Source: CAXXOK01 sp963674895
GTDB taxonomy: Bacteria; Bacillota; Clostridia; Christensenellales; Aristaeellaceae
Assembly: GCA_963674895.2 (NCBI GenBank)
Contig: CAXXCY010000002.1
Span: 496,001-560,000, forward strand
Direction of reading: 5' to 3'
Length of the DNA stretch: 64,000 nt
The position numbers were made by a program, and so were the translations under genes. Of the stretch, positions 1-8,689 are shown piece by piece. The notes beneath the pieces were generated by a model. That model worked only from the letters and a program-made list of their open reading frames with translations. It was not told the DNA's origin and did not search any database. How positions within the stretch are numbered: the first letter of the stretch is position 1; every line of letters begins with the position of its first letter.

Positions 1-1
1 C

Positions 2-280
2 GTCACCCTGCCCGGCATCCGGCCCACCATGGTCACGCTGCTGATCCTCAACCTGGGCCGCATTATGCTTTCCAATTACGAACGCCTGTCCTCCTTCGGC
101 AACGTGCTGGTGAAGGATTACCAGTACCAGCTGGCCATCTATATCTACGAAAAGGGCCTGGCCGGGGGGAACTTCTCCAAAGCGACGGCCGTGGGTCTGT
201 TCCAGTCGCTGCTCGGGTTCATCCTCGTGCTCGCCGCCGACCGCTTCGCCAAAAGCCTTGGCGAAAACGGCCTGATATAG
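2..280 (+). CDS. Sugar ABC transporter permease, LplB-like (C-terminal part)
   Basis: This is the last 92 residues of a binding-protein-dependent oligosaccharide permease; the start lies outside the window. The reading frame is open from base 2. It begins inside the end of the EAA loop (TLPGIRPTM, typical of LplB/UgpA permeases) and continues with a membrane segment and a C-terminal FQSLLGF...LVLAADRFAK segment, the usual last transmembrane helix. It ends about 300 bases before a second permease gene on the same strand. In this family the two permeases form a heterodimeric channel served by a shared ATPase encoded elsewhere. The partner permease, binding protein and two carbohydrate enzymes downstream suggest import of pectin-derived oligosaccharides. 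Confidence 0.85.
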   Translation, partial: VTLPGIRPTMVTLLILNLGRIMLSNYERLSSFGNVLVKDYQYQLAIYIYEKGLAGGNFSKATAVGLFQSLLGFILVLAADRFAKSLGENGLI

Positions 281-320
281 GTAAATGCTGAACAATGCCC
301 ATACACGCTGGCGACCGTAT

Positions 321-535
321 GTCCGCCATCTTGGGTCTCCGGATTTGCCCACTCGGTTTTTATAGTCGCCTCACTTCCTGCCGGTCGCGATGCTCGTTAA
401 AACCTCCCATCCTCGGTTCGCTTTCGGCTACGCCGAAGCTGCCACTGGCGGCATGCCCTCCTCGGATGCCCGACGTAGCGCTGCTACTACTTCGGATTTT
501 CAGAACCCAACCTGGTAAAAATCCGATTCGCCATC
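321..535. repeat. Structured intergenic element inside the permease operon
   Basis: The unusually long gap between two permease genes of one operon holds a GC-rich stretch with imperfect terminal inverted repeats: TTGGGTCTCCGGATTT near 331 and the reverse complement of TTGGGTTCTGAAAATCCG near 491-508. There is an internal hairpin TTCGGC-TAC-GCCGAA at 423-437. A 101-codon frame (295-600) runs through it but overlaps the next gene's start and looks spurious. I read it as an inserted miniature or REP-like repeat; this is inference from structure alone. Confidence 0.35.
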
Positions 536-580
536 ATGCACGTTCTTTATTCATCATTTACCTAAGGAGGTGGTGCCGGA

Positions 581-1489
581 ATGAATACAACGCAAGTTAA
601 TCATATGCGCGGCACCACCGGTATGAAGATGCGCACGACGGCCGGGGACATCGTCATCATCCTGGTGATCGTGATCCTCTGCCTGACCTGTGTCGTGCCG
701 TTTGTCCATATCGCCGTGAAATCCATTTCCGGCAACTCCGCGGTGCTTGCCAAGCAGGTGACGCTGCTTCCCAGGGATATCACCTTCGAAGCCTATTCCA
801 CCATCTTTCAGGACGGACAGCTGACCCACTCGATGCTCTATACCGTGCTCGTGACCGCGTTGTTTACGGTCATCGGCATGATCCTGACCATCTGCGCGGC
901 CTATCCGCTGTCGCGCAGGCGCCTGCCGGGCCGCAACTTCATCTCCCTGATGATCCTGTTCACCCTGTACTTTTACGCCGGGCTGATTCCCGAGTACCTG
1001 CTCTTAAAGAAACTCGACCTGATCAACAAAATGTGGGTTCTGGTACTGCCGCTGTCGTTCTCCCCGTTCAACATGCTGATCATGAAAACCTTTATCCAGT
1101 CTACCATCCCCGACAGCCTGGAGGAGGCCGCGTTTCTGGACGGCGCGTCGAACTTCCAGATCCTCTTCCGGATTATCCTTCCGCTGAGCAAGCCGATCCT
1201 CGCGACGCTGTCGCTGTTTTACGCGGTCGGCCGCTGGAATGCCTACGCCGACGCGAAGTACTTTATCACGACGAAAGCCCTCCAGCCTATCCAGTACCTC
1301 CTGAGCAACATGGTGCTCAACTCGGGCGCAGATGCCATCAGTATTTCGGAGGGCATGGCAGTGCAGTCCACGCCCGAAGTCCTGCAGGCCGCCATGGTGA
1401 TGTTTGCGACGCTTCCCATTATCTGTATCTATCCCTTCGTACAGAAATACTTCGTCAAGGGTGTAATGATCGGCGCAGTGAAAGGCTGA
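581..1489 (+). CDS. Carbohydrate ABC transporter permease, LplC/YtcP-like
   Basis: This is the second membrane subunit of the importer, 302 aa, of the MalG-like BPD_transp_1 family. About six hydrophobic segments are visible, starting near residue 24. An EAA loop (LEEAAFLDGASNFQILFRIILP) sits in the second half, and the protein ends in the KYFVKGVMIGAVKG tail typical of LplC/YtcP permeases. The start is supported by a strong AAGGAGGT seven bases upstream. The solute-binding protein gene follows 35 bases downstream. The length is normal for the family. The substrate cannot be read from the permease; the downstream enzymes suggest galactosyl-rhamnose or rhamnogalacturonan fragments. Confidence 0.93.
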   Translation: MNTTQVNHMRGTTGMKMRTTAGDIVIILVIVILCLTCVVPFVHIAVKSISGNSAVLAKQVTLLPRDITFEAYSTIFQDGQLTHSMLYTVLVTALFTVIGMILTICAAYPLSRRRLPGRNFISLMILFTLYFYAGLIPEYLLLKKLDLINKMWVLVLPLSFSPFNMLIMKTFIQSTIPDSLEEAAFLDGASNFQILFRIILPLSKPILATLSLFYAVGRWNAYADAKYFITTKALQPIQYLLSNMVLNSGADAISISEGMAVQSTPEVLQAAMVMFATLPIICIYPFVQKYFVKGVMIGAVKG

Positions 1490-1524
1490 TCATTAACATA
1501 AAAAACAAAAAGGAGAGAACATTC

Positions 1525-3186
1525 ATGAAGAAATGGTTTACGACACTGCTTGCTCTGGCACTGGTGCTGGGCATGCTGGCGCCCGTATCCGCGCTTGCCG
1601 CAGAAGTAACGGCGCCCGCGGGCGGCACCATAGCGGCCGAACCCTTTGCCCAGAGGGTATCCATCACCATTCCCGTCTACGACCGTTCCAAGGAAGGCTA
1701 TCCCGCCGTGGATAATAACTATTGGACGCAGTGGGTGCAAAAAGAGTTCGGCGATGTGTACAACATCGATGTGAAGTACGTCGCCATCCCCCGCGGAGAC
1801 GTGATGACCAAGTACGCGCTGCTCATCGCGGCCGGCGAAACCCCCACCATCCTGATGGAGTACGACTATCCCAAGGTAGCGCAGTGGGCCAACGACGGAG
1901 CCATGCAGGTGATCGACCTGGATGCGTTCGCCCAGGTCGCCCCCACCTACTACCAGGCGATGGTGAACAACGATCAGCTCAACTACACCGACATCAACGG
2001 AGAAACCTACTTCGTGCTGTCCGAGCGCCCCTACTACAAAACCGGCATCTACACTTATGCCACGATGTACCGCAAGGATTGGCTGGATGCGCTGGGCATT
2101 GCCAAGCCTGCCAGCTATGAAGAATACCTGGCCGCGGCGCTTGCCGTCAAAGAGGCGGGCTATGCGGAGCATCCCCTGGGCCTGAGCATTCCCAAAGCGG
2201 CGTACGTGCAGAACTTCGCGTTCCGCGATTTCCCTGTGGACGAAGCCGAATGGGCCATGCATTCCAGCCTCGGCACCGCCAGCCTGAGCTGGTACGCGAC
2301 CGAACGGCTGCTCAAACGCCAGAATGCAGAATACAACCTGGGCCTCTATTCGCCCGAGTATGAGCTCGACCTGGCCGAGATTCAGGGCACCGGCGGCGCC
2401 TCGCAGTTGCAGACCGACTTCATCAACGGAAAGTGCTTCGAATACAGCGGGTATATGTCCGCCAACGTCGCCTGGCTGACCGCGTTCTTCGAGAACAATC
2501 CCGACGCGGAGCTCGGTATCCGCAGCCTGAACTATATCGTGGAGCCGGGCGTTGCGGATTATCCGCAGTTCCGCGCGGACAACGCCTTCGGCATGATCGT
2601 GGGCTTCTCGTCCCTGGCGACCCCCGACCAGCTGAAAGCCGCCTGGATGTACCTGGAGTGGATGTCGCAGCCCGAGACTCTGGCCGTGATGGAGAACGGC
2701 ATCGAGGGCGTCACCTATTCGCTCAACGACGCCGGGCTGCCGGTTGTCAACGGCGATTACCGCGGCGAGTACATGCTCAACCACAACATGAACATCGACA
2801 TGACCTGCTGCGTGCATGCGTCCAAGAAGCTGCCCACCATCGAGCAGTCTATCGAAGCGATTGCGCCGCAGGGCCTGCCGCAGGACTTCACGCAGGATCT
2901 GATCGACGCTTACTATGAGATCAAGGGCATCGCAGATCAGGGCTGGTCTTACTCCGATCCGGTGTTTGCAGTTGCGATCGCCAGCGAGAGCGAGTACACG
3001 GCCACGCTGCTGAGCCTGTACCAAGAGTACAGCGTGCAGCTCACCAAGTGCGCGCCGGAAGACTTTGACGCCCTGTACGCCGAGCTCAGCCAGAAGTATC
3101 TGGACGCCGGCTATCAGGAGATTATCGACGAGCGCCTGGCCGCCTACGAGGCCGGGAACACCACCAAACTGCCCGTTGCCCCATAA
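1525..3186 (+). CDS. Extracellular solute-binding protein, LplA-like
   Basis: This 553-aa secreted sugar-binding protein of the ABC importer catches the oligosaccharide outside the membrane. The N-terminus has a charged start (MKKW), a hydrophobic core and an A-L-A-A cleavage region near residue 26. There is no cysteine there, so no lipobox, and the means of surface retention is unclear. The mature part is rich in Tyr and Trp and has the KYALLIAAGETPTI pattern of family-1 binding proteins. The ATG at 1525 has AAAAGGAGAG upstream; in-frame codons further upstream lie within the preceding permease gene and were rejected. A strong hairpin follows the stop, consistent with higher expression than the enzymes beyond it. 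Confidence 0.92.
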   Translation: MKKWFTTLLALALVLGMLAPVSALAAEVTAPAGGTIAAEPFAQRVSITIPVYDRSKEGYPAVDNNYWTQWVQKEFGDVYNIDVKYVAIPRGDVMTKYALLIAAGETPTILMEYDYPKVAQWANDGAMQVIDLDAFAQVAPTYYQAMVNNDQLNYTDINGETYFVLSERPYYKTGIYTYATMYRKDWLDALGIAKPASYEEYLAAALAVKEAGYAEHPLGLSIPKAAYVQNFAFRDFPVDEAEWAMHSSLGTASLSWYATERLLKRQNAEYNLGLYSPEYELDLAEIQGTGGASQLQTDFINGKCFEYSGYMSANVAWLTAFFENNPDAELGIRSLNYIVEPGVADYPQFRADNAFGMIVGFSSLATPDQLKAAWMYLEWMSQPETLAVMENGIEGVTYSLNDAGLPVVNGDYRGEYMLNHNMNIDMTCCVHASKKLPTIEQSIEAIAPQGLPQDFTQDLIDAYYEIKGIADQGWSYSDPVFAVAIASESEYTATLLSLYQEYSVQLTKCAPEDFDALYAELSQKYLDAGYQEIIDERLAAYEAGNTTKLPVAP

Positions 3187-3206
3187 AGGGCGGGGCTTAG
3201 GCAACA

Positions 3207-3244
3207 GGACGTCCCCTTCGCTCCCGGAGGACAAGGGGGCGTCC
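3207..3244 (+). terminator. Intrinsic terminator or attenuator after binding-protein gene
   Basis: GGACGTCCCCTT (3207-3218) pairs with AAGGGGGCGTCC (3233-3244), a 12-bp stem with one G-T pair, followed by TTTT. Its place between the binding-protein gene and the enzyme genes suggests partial termination or mRNA stabilisation that lowers enzyme relative to binding-protein expression. Confidence 0.7.
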
Positions 3245-3261
3245 TTTTCCATCGTATTTCA

Positions 3262-3280
3262 CGCTCCGGGCGCCGGAGCG
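3262..3280 (+). promoter_or_regulatory. Hairpin just upstream of the GH105 ribosome binding site
   Basis: CGCTCCGG-GCG-CCGGAGCG is a perfect 8-bp stem with a three-base loop ending about five bases before the AAAGGAG ribosome binding site of the next gene. It could protect the processed mRNA end or tune translation. No T-run follows, so it is not itself a terminator. Confidence 0.45.
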
Positions 3281-3297
3281 GGCCAAAGGAGACGTCC

Positions 3298-4323
3298 ATG
3301 AAGCTTACTGTGGACCGCGAGCGGCTGCCCGGCGTGATCGACGCCTTGGTCGGCAAAACCATGGAGATGGACCTCCCGTGGGACTGGCCCTGCGGCGTGG
3401 CTTATTACGGTATCGCGCGGGCGTTTGAGGCGACGCGCAAACAGGAATATCTGGAACTGCTCAGGGAGCGCGTAGATACGCTGATCGCGTTGGGGCTGCC
3501 GCACTTCTCGGTGAACGCCTGCGCCATGGGGCATTGCCTGCTCGCGCTGTTTCAGGCGACCGGCGAGGAGCGCTACCTGCAAATTGCCGCCCGCAAGATC
3601 GAATACCTTTGCAATACCGCACTGCGCTTCGGCGACCGTGTGCTTCAGCATACCGTTTCCGCCAAAAACGATTTTCCCGAACAGGCGTGGGCGGACACCC
3701 TGTTCATGGCCGCGTACTTCATGCTGCGCTATGGAGTGCTGGTGAACGACAAGGCTGTGATAAACGACGCCCTGCACCAGTACTGCATGCATATCGGGCT
3801 TTTGCAGGATAAGGCGACGGGCCTTTGGTACCACGGCTACAACAACATCCATCAGGACCACATGTCCGGCTTTTTCTGGGCGCGGGCCAACGCGTGGGCC
3901 GCGTACACGATGGCGCAGGTCAGGCATACGCTGCCCGAGCAGTACCTCTACCCGCCCTACATGGAAATCGATTGTTCCCTGCGCGACCAGCTGACGGGAC
4001 TCAAGAAACTCCAGACCGGGGCCGGGCTCTGGCGCACGGTGCTGGATGATCCTGAGAGCTATGAGGAGCTTTCCGCCTCCTGCGGCATCGCCGCGGCGAT
4101 GGTGAAAAACAACAACCCGCTGCATACGGAACATGTGGAGAAGGCGTATGCTGCGGTCCTTGACAATATCACGGCCGACGGCCGCGTGTTGAACGTATCC
4201 GGCGGGACCGCCGTGATGAACGACCTGGACGGGTACCGGAATATTTCCCGCAGCTGGACGCAGGGCTGGGGGCAGGGGCTTGCGCTTTCGTTCCTGGCGG
4301 CGATCCTACAGTCAGAGGAGTAA
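3298..4323 (+). CDS. Glycoside hydrolase family 105 (unsaturated rhamnogalacturonyl hydrolase-like)
   Basis: This is a 341-aa (alpha/alpha)6-barrel enzyme of the GH88/GH105 (YteR-like) group, which removes the unsaturated uronic acid left by pectate or rhamnogalacturonan lyases. Family hallmarks are visible: PWDWPCGVAYYG near the N-terminus, FPEQAWADTLFMA with the general acid/base Asp region, GLWYHGYN, GFFWARANAW, and a C-terminal SRSWTQGWGQGLAL. There is no signal peptide, so it is cytoplasmic and acts on imported oligosaccharides. The start has AAAGGAGACGTCC upstream. The following GH112 gene begins four bases after the stop, so the two are translationally linked. Assignment to the family is firm; exact substrate is inferred. 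Confidence 0.9.
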   Translation: MKLTVDRERLPGVIDALVGKTMEMDLPWDWPCGVAYYGIARAFEATRKQEYLELLRERVDTLIALGLPHFSVNACAMGHCLLALFQATGEERYLQIAARKIEYLCNTALRFGDRVLQHTVSAKNDFPEQAWADTLFMAAYFMLRYGVLVNDKAVINDALHQYCMHIGLLQDKATGLWYHGYNNIHQDHMSGFFWARANAWAAYTMAQVRHTLPEQYLYPPYMEIDCSLRDQLTGLKKLQTGAGLWRTVLDDPESYEELSASCGIAAAMVKNNNPLHTEHVEKAYAAVLDNITADGRVLNVSGGTAVMNDLDGYRNISRSWTQGWGQGLALSFLAAILQSEE

Positions 4324-4327
4324 TGGC

Positions 4328-6466
4328 ATGGACGACCGGAAAACCGGCAGCTTTACCCTGCCCGGCGAGGCGGGCTACGAGGCGCTCACGCTTTCGCTTG
4401 CGAAGCGCTGGGGAGCCGACGCCGTCCGCGACTGCGAGGGGACCCTGCTTTCGGACGATATCCTCAGGGCGGGATTCCAGATCTATGCCACCGTTTGCGT
4501 GATCCGCAACCATAACCGCTGGATTGCGGCGCATCCCGATTGCCGCCAGCAGTGCATCCTCTCCACGTCGCCGCGCGTATGTGTGGGGGAGACTCTCGCC
4601 GTGCCGCTAATGGCGGACTTTTTCAAGGAGCAATTCCAGATTAACGACGGCCCGGACGCCTTTTGCCGCTGGCAGGTGTACGACCGCACAGAGGGCGCGG
4701 CGCTTTTGGCGGAGGATTGGGAATACCGGGCTGAAAGCGAAAGCGTGCTCATCCGCGGCAAGGCGTGGCACAGCTATACGGTCAGCTTCTTCGCATGGCG
4801 CGTGTGGGAGGAGATTTCCATGTACAACCACACCACCAACCGCTGGGATTCGGAGCACCTGATGCAGCTGGACCCAGTGCATCCTGAGGCTCGGGCGTAT
4901 CTGAAGGAATGGCTTGCGGTGTGGTGCGAAAGCAACCCGAAGACCGACGTCGTGCGCTTTACCTCCCTGTTTTACAATTTCGCGTGGATCTGGGGCGCAA
5001 GCGAACAAAACCGCTACCTGTTCATGGATTGGGCGAGCTATGATTTCACGGTGAGCCCGCGGATGCTTTCGGCGTTCGAGGCGGAAACCGGCTATACGAT
5101 GACGGCGGAGGATTTTATCAGCGGCGGCAGGCGGCGCCCGGGGCACGATGTGCCCGGCCCAAAGAAGCGCGACTGGATGGCTTTCGTGCAGCGGTTCGTA
5201 AACGCCTTCACGCAGGAGCTGACGGAAATCGTGCACCGGTACGGCAAAAAAGCGTATGTGTTTTACGACGACAGCTGGGTCGGCATGGAGCCGTATAACG
5301 GCTGTTTTCCGGAGATGCGTTTCGACGGGCTGATCAAGTGCGTGTTCTCGGGGTTCGAGTCGCGGCTATGCGCCGGCGTGCCCGTGGAAACGCACGAAAT
5401 CCGCCTGCATCCCTACCTGTTTCCGGTGGGGCTTGGCGGCGCGCCGACCTTTATGCCGGGCGGCGATCCCGCCCGGGACGCCCGGACCTACTGGCGGCAG
5501 ATACGCCGCGCGCTTTTGCGCAAGCCCGTGGAACGGATCGGCCTGGGCGGGTATCTGCACCTGACCGAAGGATTTCCGGAGTTTGTGGACGGCATCGAAA
5601 CGATCGCCGGGGAGTTCCGTGCGATCAAGGCGCTGCACGAGACAAGCGGCGTTTATACGATGCCCTGCAGGGTCGCGGTGCTGACCGCGTGGGGGAACCT
5701 GCGCGCCTGGACGCTGTCCGGGCACTTCCACGAGGTGGCCGACCATGATCTCGTCCACGTGATCGAGTGCCTGGCGGGGCTGCCGGCGGACGTGTCGTTC
5801 GTTGATTTTGAGGATATTAAAAAGGGCGCGCTGCGCGGGATGGACGCGGTCGTCTGCGCGGGACGCCGGGGCACGGCGTGGAGCGGCGGGGAGCTGTGGA
5901 ACGACGCGCGGGCGGTGGAGGCCGTGACCGAATTTGTATATAACGGCGGCACGTTCCTCGGCGTGAACGAGCCGTCCGCCGTGGAAGGGTATGCGGACAA
6001 GCTGCGCTTGGCCAACGTGCTGGGCGTGAACCTCGGCGAGCATTCCTGCCACGGGAATTGGCAGTATAGGGTGAAGACCCCGGGGATGGTCGCGGAAAAC
6101 GGCGCGGAAGTGCCCGCGCACGCCTCGGTTTATGTCGCCGACGCGGAAACCGAGGTGTGGCTGGAAGACGGCGGCAAGCTCGCCCTCACGCGGCATGCGT
6201 TCGGGAAAGGGCAGGGACTCTACGCGGGCGGCTGGCGCTTCAGCCCGCAAAGCGCGCGCCTGCTGCTTGCGCTCTTAACAGGCAAATCCGGTCAGGAAAC
6301 CCTGCCCGACAACCCCTGCGTCGATTGCGCCTGGTACCCCGATACCCGTACCCTCGCCCTCGCCAACCAGACGGACAAACCCCAGCAGGGAACCGTCGCC
6401 ATAGACAACCAACGCATTTCCTTTGCGCTGGAAGCGGACGAGATGAAAGTTGTAAGAATGAAGTAA
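4328..6466 (+). CDS. GH112 phosphorylase, probably beta-1,4-galactosyl-L-rhamnose phosphorylase type
   Basis: This 712-aa cytoplasmic enzyme of family GH112 phosphorolyses beta-galactosides to galactose-1-phosphate. The N-terminal signature GSFTLPGEAGYEALTLSLAKRWGADAVRDCEGT is typical of galacto-N-biose/lacto-N-biose and galactosyl-rhamnose phosphorylases; the length also fits. The partly beta-sandwich C-terminus ends in a VAIDNQRISF...VVRMK segment. The start at 4328 has AGAGGAG eight bases upstream, inside the end of the GH105 gene. GH112 includes enzymes for Gal-beta-1,3-HexNAc and Gal-beta-1,4-Rha; the GH105 neighbour favours the latter (RG-I side-chain fragments), but specificity is inferred from context. 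Confidence 0.87.
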   Translation: MDDRKTGSFTLPGEAGYEALTLSLAKRWGADAVRDCEGTLLSDDILRAGFQIYATVCVIRNHNRWIAAHPDCRQQCILSTSPRVCVGETLAVPLMADFFKEQFQINDGPDAFCRWQVYDRTEGAALLAEDWEYRAESESVLIRGKAWHSYTVSFFAWRVWEEISMYNHTTNRWDSEHLMQLDPVHPEARAYLKEWLAVWCESNPKTDVVRFTSLFYNFAWIWGASEQNRYLFMDWASYDFTVSPRMLSAFEAETGYTMTAEDFISGGRRRPGHDVPGPKKRDWMAFVQRFVNAFTQELTEIVHRYGKKAYVFYDDSWVGMEPYNGCFPEMRFDGLIKCVFSGFESRLCAGVPVETHEIRLHPYLFPVGLGGAPTFMPGGDPARDARTYWRQIRRALLRKPVERIGLGGYLHLTEGFPEFVDGIETIAGEFRAIKALHETSGVYTMPCRVAVLTAWGNLRAWTLSGHFHEVADHDLVHVIECLAGLPADVSFVDFEDIKKGALRGMDAVVCAGRRGTAWSGGELWNDARAVEAVTEFVYNGGTFLGVNEPSAVEGYADKLRLANVLGVNLGEHSCHGNWQYRVKTPGMVAENGAEVPAHASVYVADAETEVWLEDGGKLALTRHAFGKGQGLYAGGWRFSPQSARLLLALLTGKSGQETLPDNPCVDCAWYPDTRTLALANQTDKPQQGTVAIDNQRISFALEADEMKVVRMK

Positions 6467-6467
6467 A

Positions 6468-6608
6468 GGAACGATAGGGATTTCATCCCTATAACCCTGA
6501 TCAGGGGCAGTGCCCCTGAACCCCACATTTGGCCGCGCATTGCGCGGCCAATGATGGGTCAAGGGCAAAGCCCTTGTCGGGGTCTTAGGGGCGAAGCTCC
6601 TATCGTCC
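6468..6608. repeat. Miniature element of chained hairpins with terminal inverted repeats
   Basis: GGAACGATAGG (6468-6478) and CCTATCGTCC (6599-6608) form near-perfect inverted ends. Between them are consecutive palindromes at 6474-6492, 6502-6518, 6529-6551 (10-bp stem of TTGGCCGCGC), 6561-6575 and 6586-6602. It sits between convergent genes. Such GGGGC-rich hairpin chains are common intergenic repeats in Clostridia, and this one may also terminate both flanking genes. No coding capacity is seen. Confidence 0.6.
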
Positions 6609-6611
6609 TAT

Positions 6612-8480
6612 TTATTGTATTACCGCATCCTTCTTTTTCCGAAGCATCGTACCGGTCATGGCCAGCAGGTACGGCGCGCCGTACACGAGCGGGAACGCGT
6701 AGCGCGTGCAGCTGTAAAACCCCGCGGCCAGCAGGCAGCCGGCGAGGATCATGAGGCAGGGCACGTAGAGCAGCCGGGCGCGCCGCCAGGGTGTGCGCCC
6801 GAGCAGAAGAAACCCCAGAAACAACAGCCACGGATAGAGCCCCACGTTGTTGAGCTGGCTGACCAAAGGCAATGCCCGCCAGATCGCTTCCACGGCAAAC
6901 ATACGGTCGCGCAGGCCGCGTAGAAATTCTGGCTGCGTGGAACCCACGGCCGCGGGGTATTTATAGTAATTCGCGGGGAGCGTCGTACAGGTGTATACGG
7001 AACCGTCCGCCGTCGGGTCCAGATAGATCCCGTTCATCGTCCAGAACGCGTGGAACGTGGTCAGCGGATGCCGGGCGCCGAGCTTCGCCCAGGTACGCAG
7101 GAAACCGAGCTTATCGTTCAGGGAAACGGAATCGAAATACCGGTACTTGATCCGGATGGGATCCGAAATGCGCGGCGAATATAATCTGGCCAGGTCGTCG
7201 TAGGGATAGAGCGCCCCGATGGCCTCGCGGTCCTCCGGGGTGACGCTTTCCTCATGGTCGCGGATGATTCGCGCGGTCTGCTGCAGGGGCACGCCCAGCA
7301 TGTCCGCCGTCGAATCCACGGCGATCAGGGCGGGCTTTTCAATAAAGACCTGAAAGGCAAATGCGATCAGCACCGGCGCGAGAATAAGCGCCGTGCGCGC
7401 AAGCCGTTTGCGCAGGCCGGCGTCCTTCCAGAAAACGATCAGCAAAACCGCGGTCATCGGCCAGACGACCATTTTTCCGTTATGCCGGATCAGCAGCACC
7501 AGGCAGGAAAACACGAGGAAAGCAATCCACCACCGCCTGTCGGCAAGTGCTTTTTCACGGCTGAGGACCGCGCGGGACAAAACGAGGACATAGCCCACGA
7601 ACGCCGCGGAAAACAGCATGTCCTTGATGATAATGCCCACATTGCTCGCGATGACCGGCAAAAACGCGTACAAGCAGAAGACGGTCCATTGGACGGCGGG
7701 GGAGCACCCGGCTTTTGCCATGTCGCGCAGCGACCAGGCGAACACCCCGGACAGGAAGGCGATCTGCAGCGCGATAAACAGCGCGACGCCCAGGTTTCCG
7801 CTGCCGAGCCACAGCCCGATCTGCACCACGCCGCCCATGAGCAGCGTAAAGAAATACGGGTGGTCGTTCGTCCGCACGGCCTCATAGAAATACTGCTGCA
7901 GCGCGCGGCCCGCGTCCTCGGTGACGACGCCCGGAAACCGTGCGATCCACAGCGGCAGCCAGCACAGGACGAGCAGCAGCCAAAACCGCTGCAAGCGTTT
8001 CCGGGCCGTATGGCCGGACGCCGGACCCGGCGCGGGGAACAGCTTGGAAAAGCGCAGGGATTCGATGAAAATCAGCAGCTCCCGGTACAGCGCAAAGAGC
8101 AGCGGAATCCAGCCGAGCAGCTTGCACAGCAAAAGCAGCAGATGGTACGGCTGCATAAACAGGGAAAGCGCGCCGTCGTCCTGCCGGTAGATCGGGCTGA
8201 TCGCCAGCACAGCCGAAAGCGGAAAGACGAATACCAGCCCATGGAAAATCTCCCGCTTTTGCCACGAACGGTGTTGGAATACAAACCGGCGATATAAAAA
8301 CAGCAGCAGCACGCAGGCCGCCGCCATCAACGTCGCGTTGACCGGGGACGAGGTTAAACAGCCGCGGATATACAAAAGCGTGCTGGTTCCGGTTTGCAGG
8401 TCCACATCCAGCAGCAAAACGGCGACGGCGGAGCACATCGCCAGCAGCAGCACCAATAGAATGCCGAAACTCTTTCTCAT
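6612..8480 (-). CDS. Polytopic membrane protein, DUF6020-like
   Basis: This 622-aa integral membrane protein has roughly a dozen hydrophobic segments and a large extracytoplasmic loop at about residues 395-525. The motif RFPGVVTEDAGRALQQYF followed by TNDHPYFFTLLMG, and later RHNGK, resembles DUF6020 proteins, which have the topology of GT39/PMT-like polyprenyl-linked glycosyltransferases. Function is unknown; a role in surface glycan or teichoic-acid decoration is a family-level guess. A TTG eight codons upstream could serve as start, but the ATG at 8480 precedes a normal positively charged MRKSFG membrane start and is preferred. It is divergent from the PIG-L deacetylase gene, which also suggests a surface-glycan role. 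Confidence 0.75.
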   Translation of the reverse strand: MRKSFGILLVLLLAMCSAVAVLLLDVDLQTGTSTLLYIRGCLTSSPVNATLMAAACVLLLFLYRRFVFQHRSWQKREIFHGLVFVFPLSAVLAISPIYRQDDGALSLFMQPYHLLLLLCKLLGWIPLLFALYRELLIFIESLRFSKLFPAPGPASGHTARKRLQRFWLLLVLCWLPLWIARFPGVVTEDAGRALQQYFYEAVRTNDHPYFFTLLMGGVVQIGLWLGSGNLGVALFIALQIAFLSGVFAWSLRDMAKAGCSPAVQWTVFCLYAFLPVIASNVGIIIKDMLFSAAFVGYVLVLSRAVLSREKALADRRWWIAFLVFSCLVLLIRHNGKMVVWPMTAVLLIVFWKDAGLRKRLARTALILAPVLIAFAFQVFIEKPALIAVDSTADMLGVPLQQTARIIRDHEESVTPEDREAIGALYPYDDLARLYSPRISDPIRIKYRYFDSVSLNDKLGFLRTWAKLGARHPLTTFHAFWTMNGIYLDPTADGSVYTCTTLPANYYKYPAAVGSTQPEFLRGLRDRMFAVEAIWRALPLVSQLNNVGLYPWLLFLGFLLLGRTPWRRARLLYVPCLMILAGCLLAAGFYSCTRYAFPLVYGAPYLLAMTGTMLRKKKDAVIQ

Positions 8481-8602
8481 CGCGCGCTTTTCCCGTAAAA
8501 TCAAATTCTGTCGTCCAAGCAGCCTTTGCTTTCCTATGATACCACAGGTACTCTTGGTTTGGATAGCTCCACATTCAGGAAATTTCTGGCTCCTGCCCGG
8601 CG

Positions 8603-8630
8603 TTGCGGTTTTTCGGCGGTATGCTATAAT
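8603..8630 (+). promoter_or_regulatory. Sigma-A-like promoter for the PIG-L gene
   Basis: TTGCGG (8603-8608), a 16-base spacer and a consensus TATAAT (8625-8630) lie about 60 bases before the start at 8690. The 8481-8689 gap between divergent genes holds nothing else recognised. Confidence 0.65.
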
Positions 8631-8689
8631 CTAGTGGAAAACCCGCCGCTTTCGGTCCGGCAGCAAGGCGGCAGGATGAGAGGGTGCCG

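Noticed and set aside
295..600. 101-codon frame between the first two permeases
   Set aside because: It overlaps the next gene's ribosome binding site and start and lies on an inverted-repeat element; no ribosome binding site of its own.
1429..3252. 607-codon open frame on the minus strand opposite the binding-protein gene
   Set aside because: It is a mirror of a well-supported gene with signal peptide and family motifs; its translation is repetitive in Gly, Val and Leu and lacks domains.
7254..8297. 347-codon plus-strand frame opposite the DUF6020-like gene
   Set aside because: It is a very Gln/Arg/His-rich translation typical of the antisense of a Leu-rich membrane protein.
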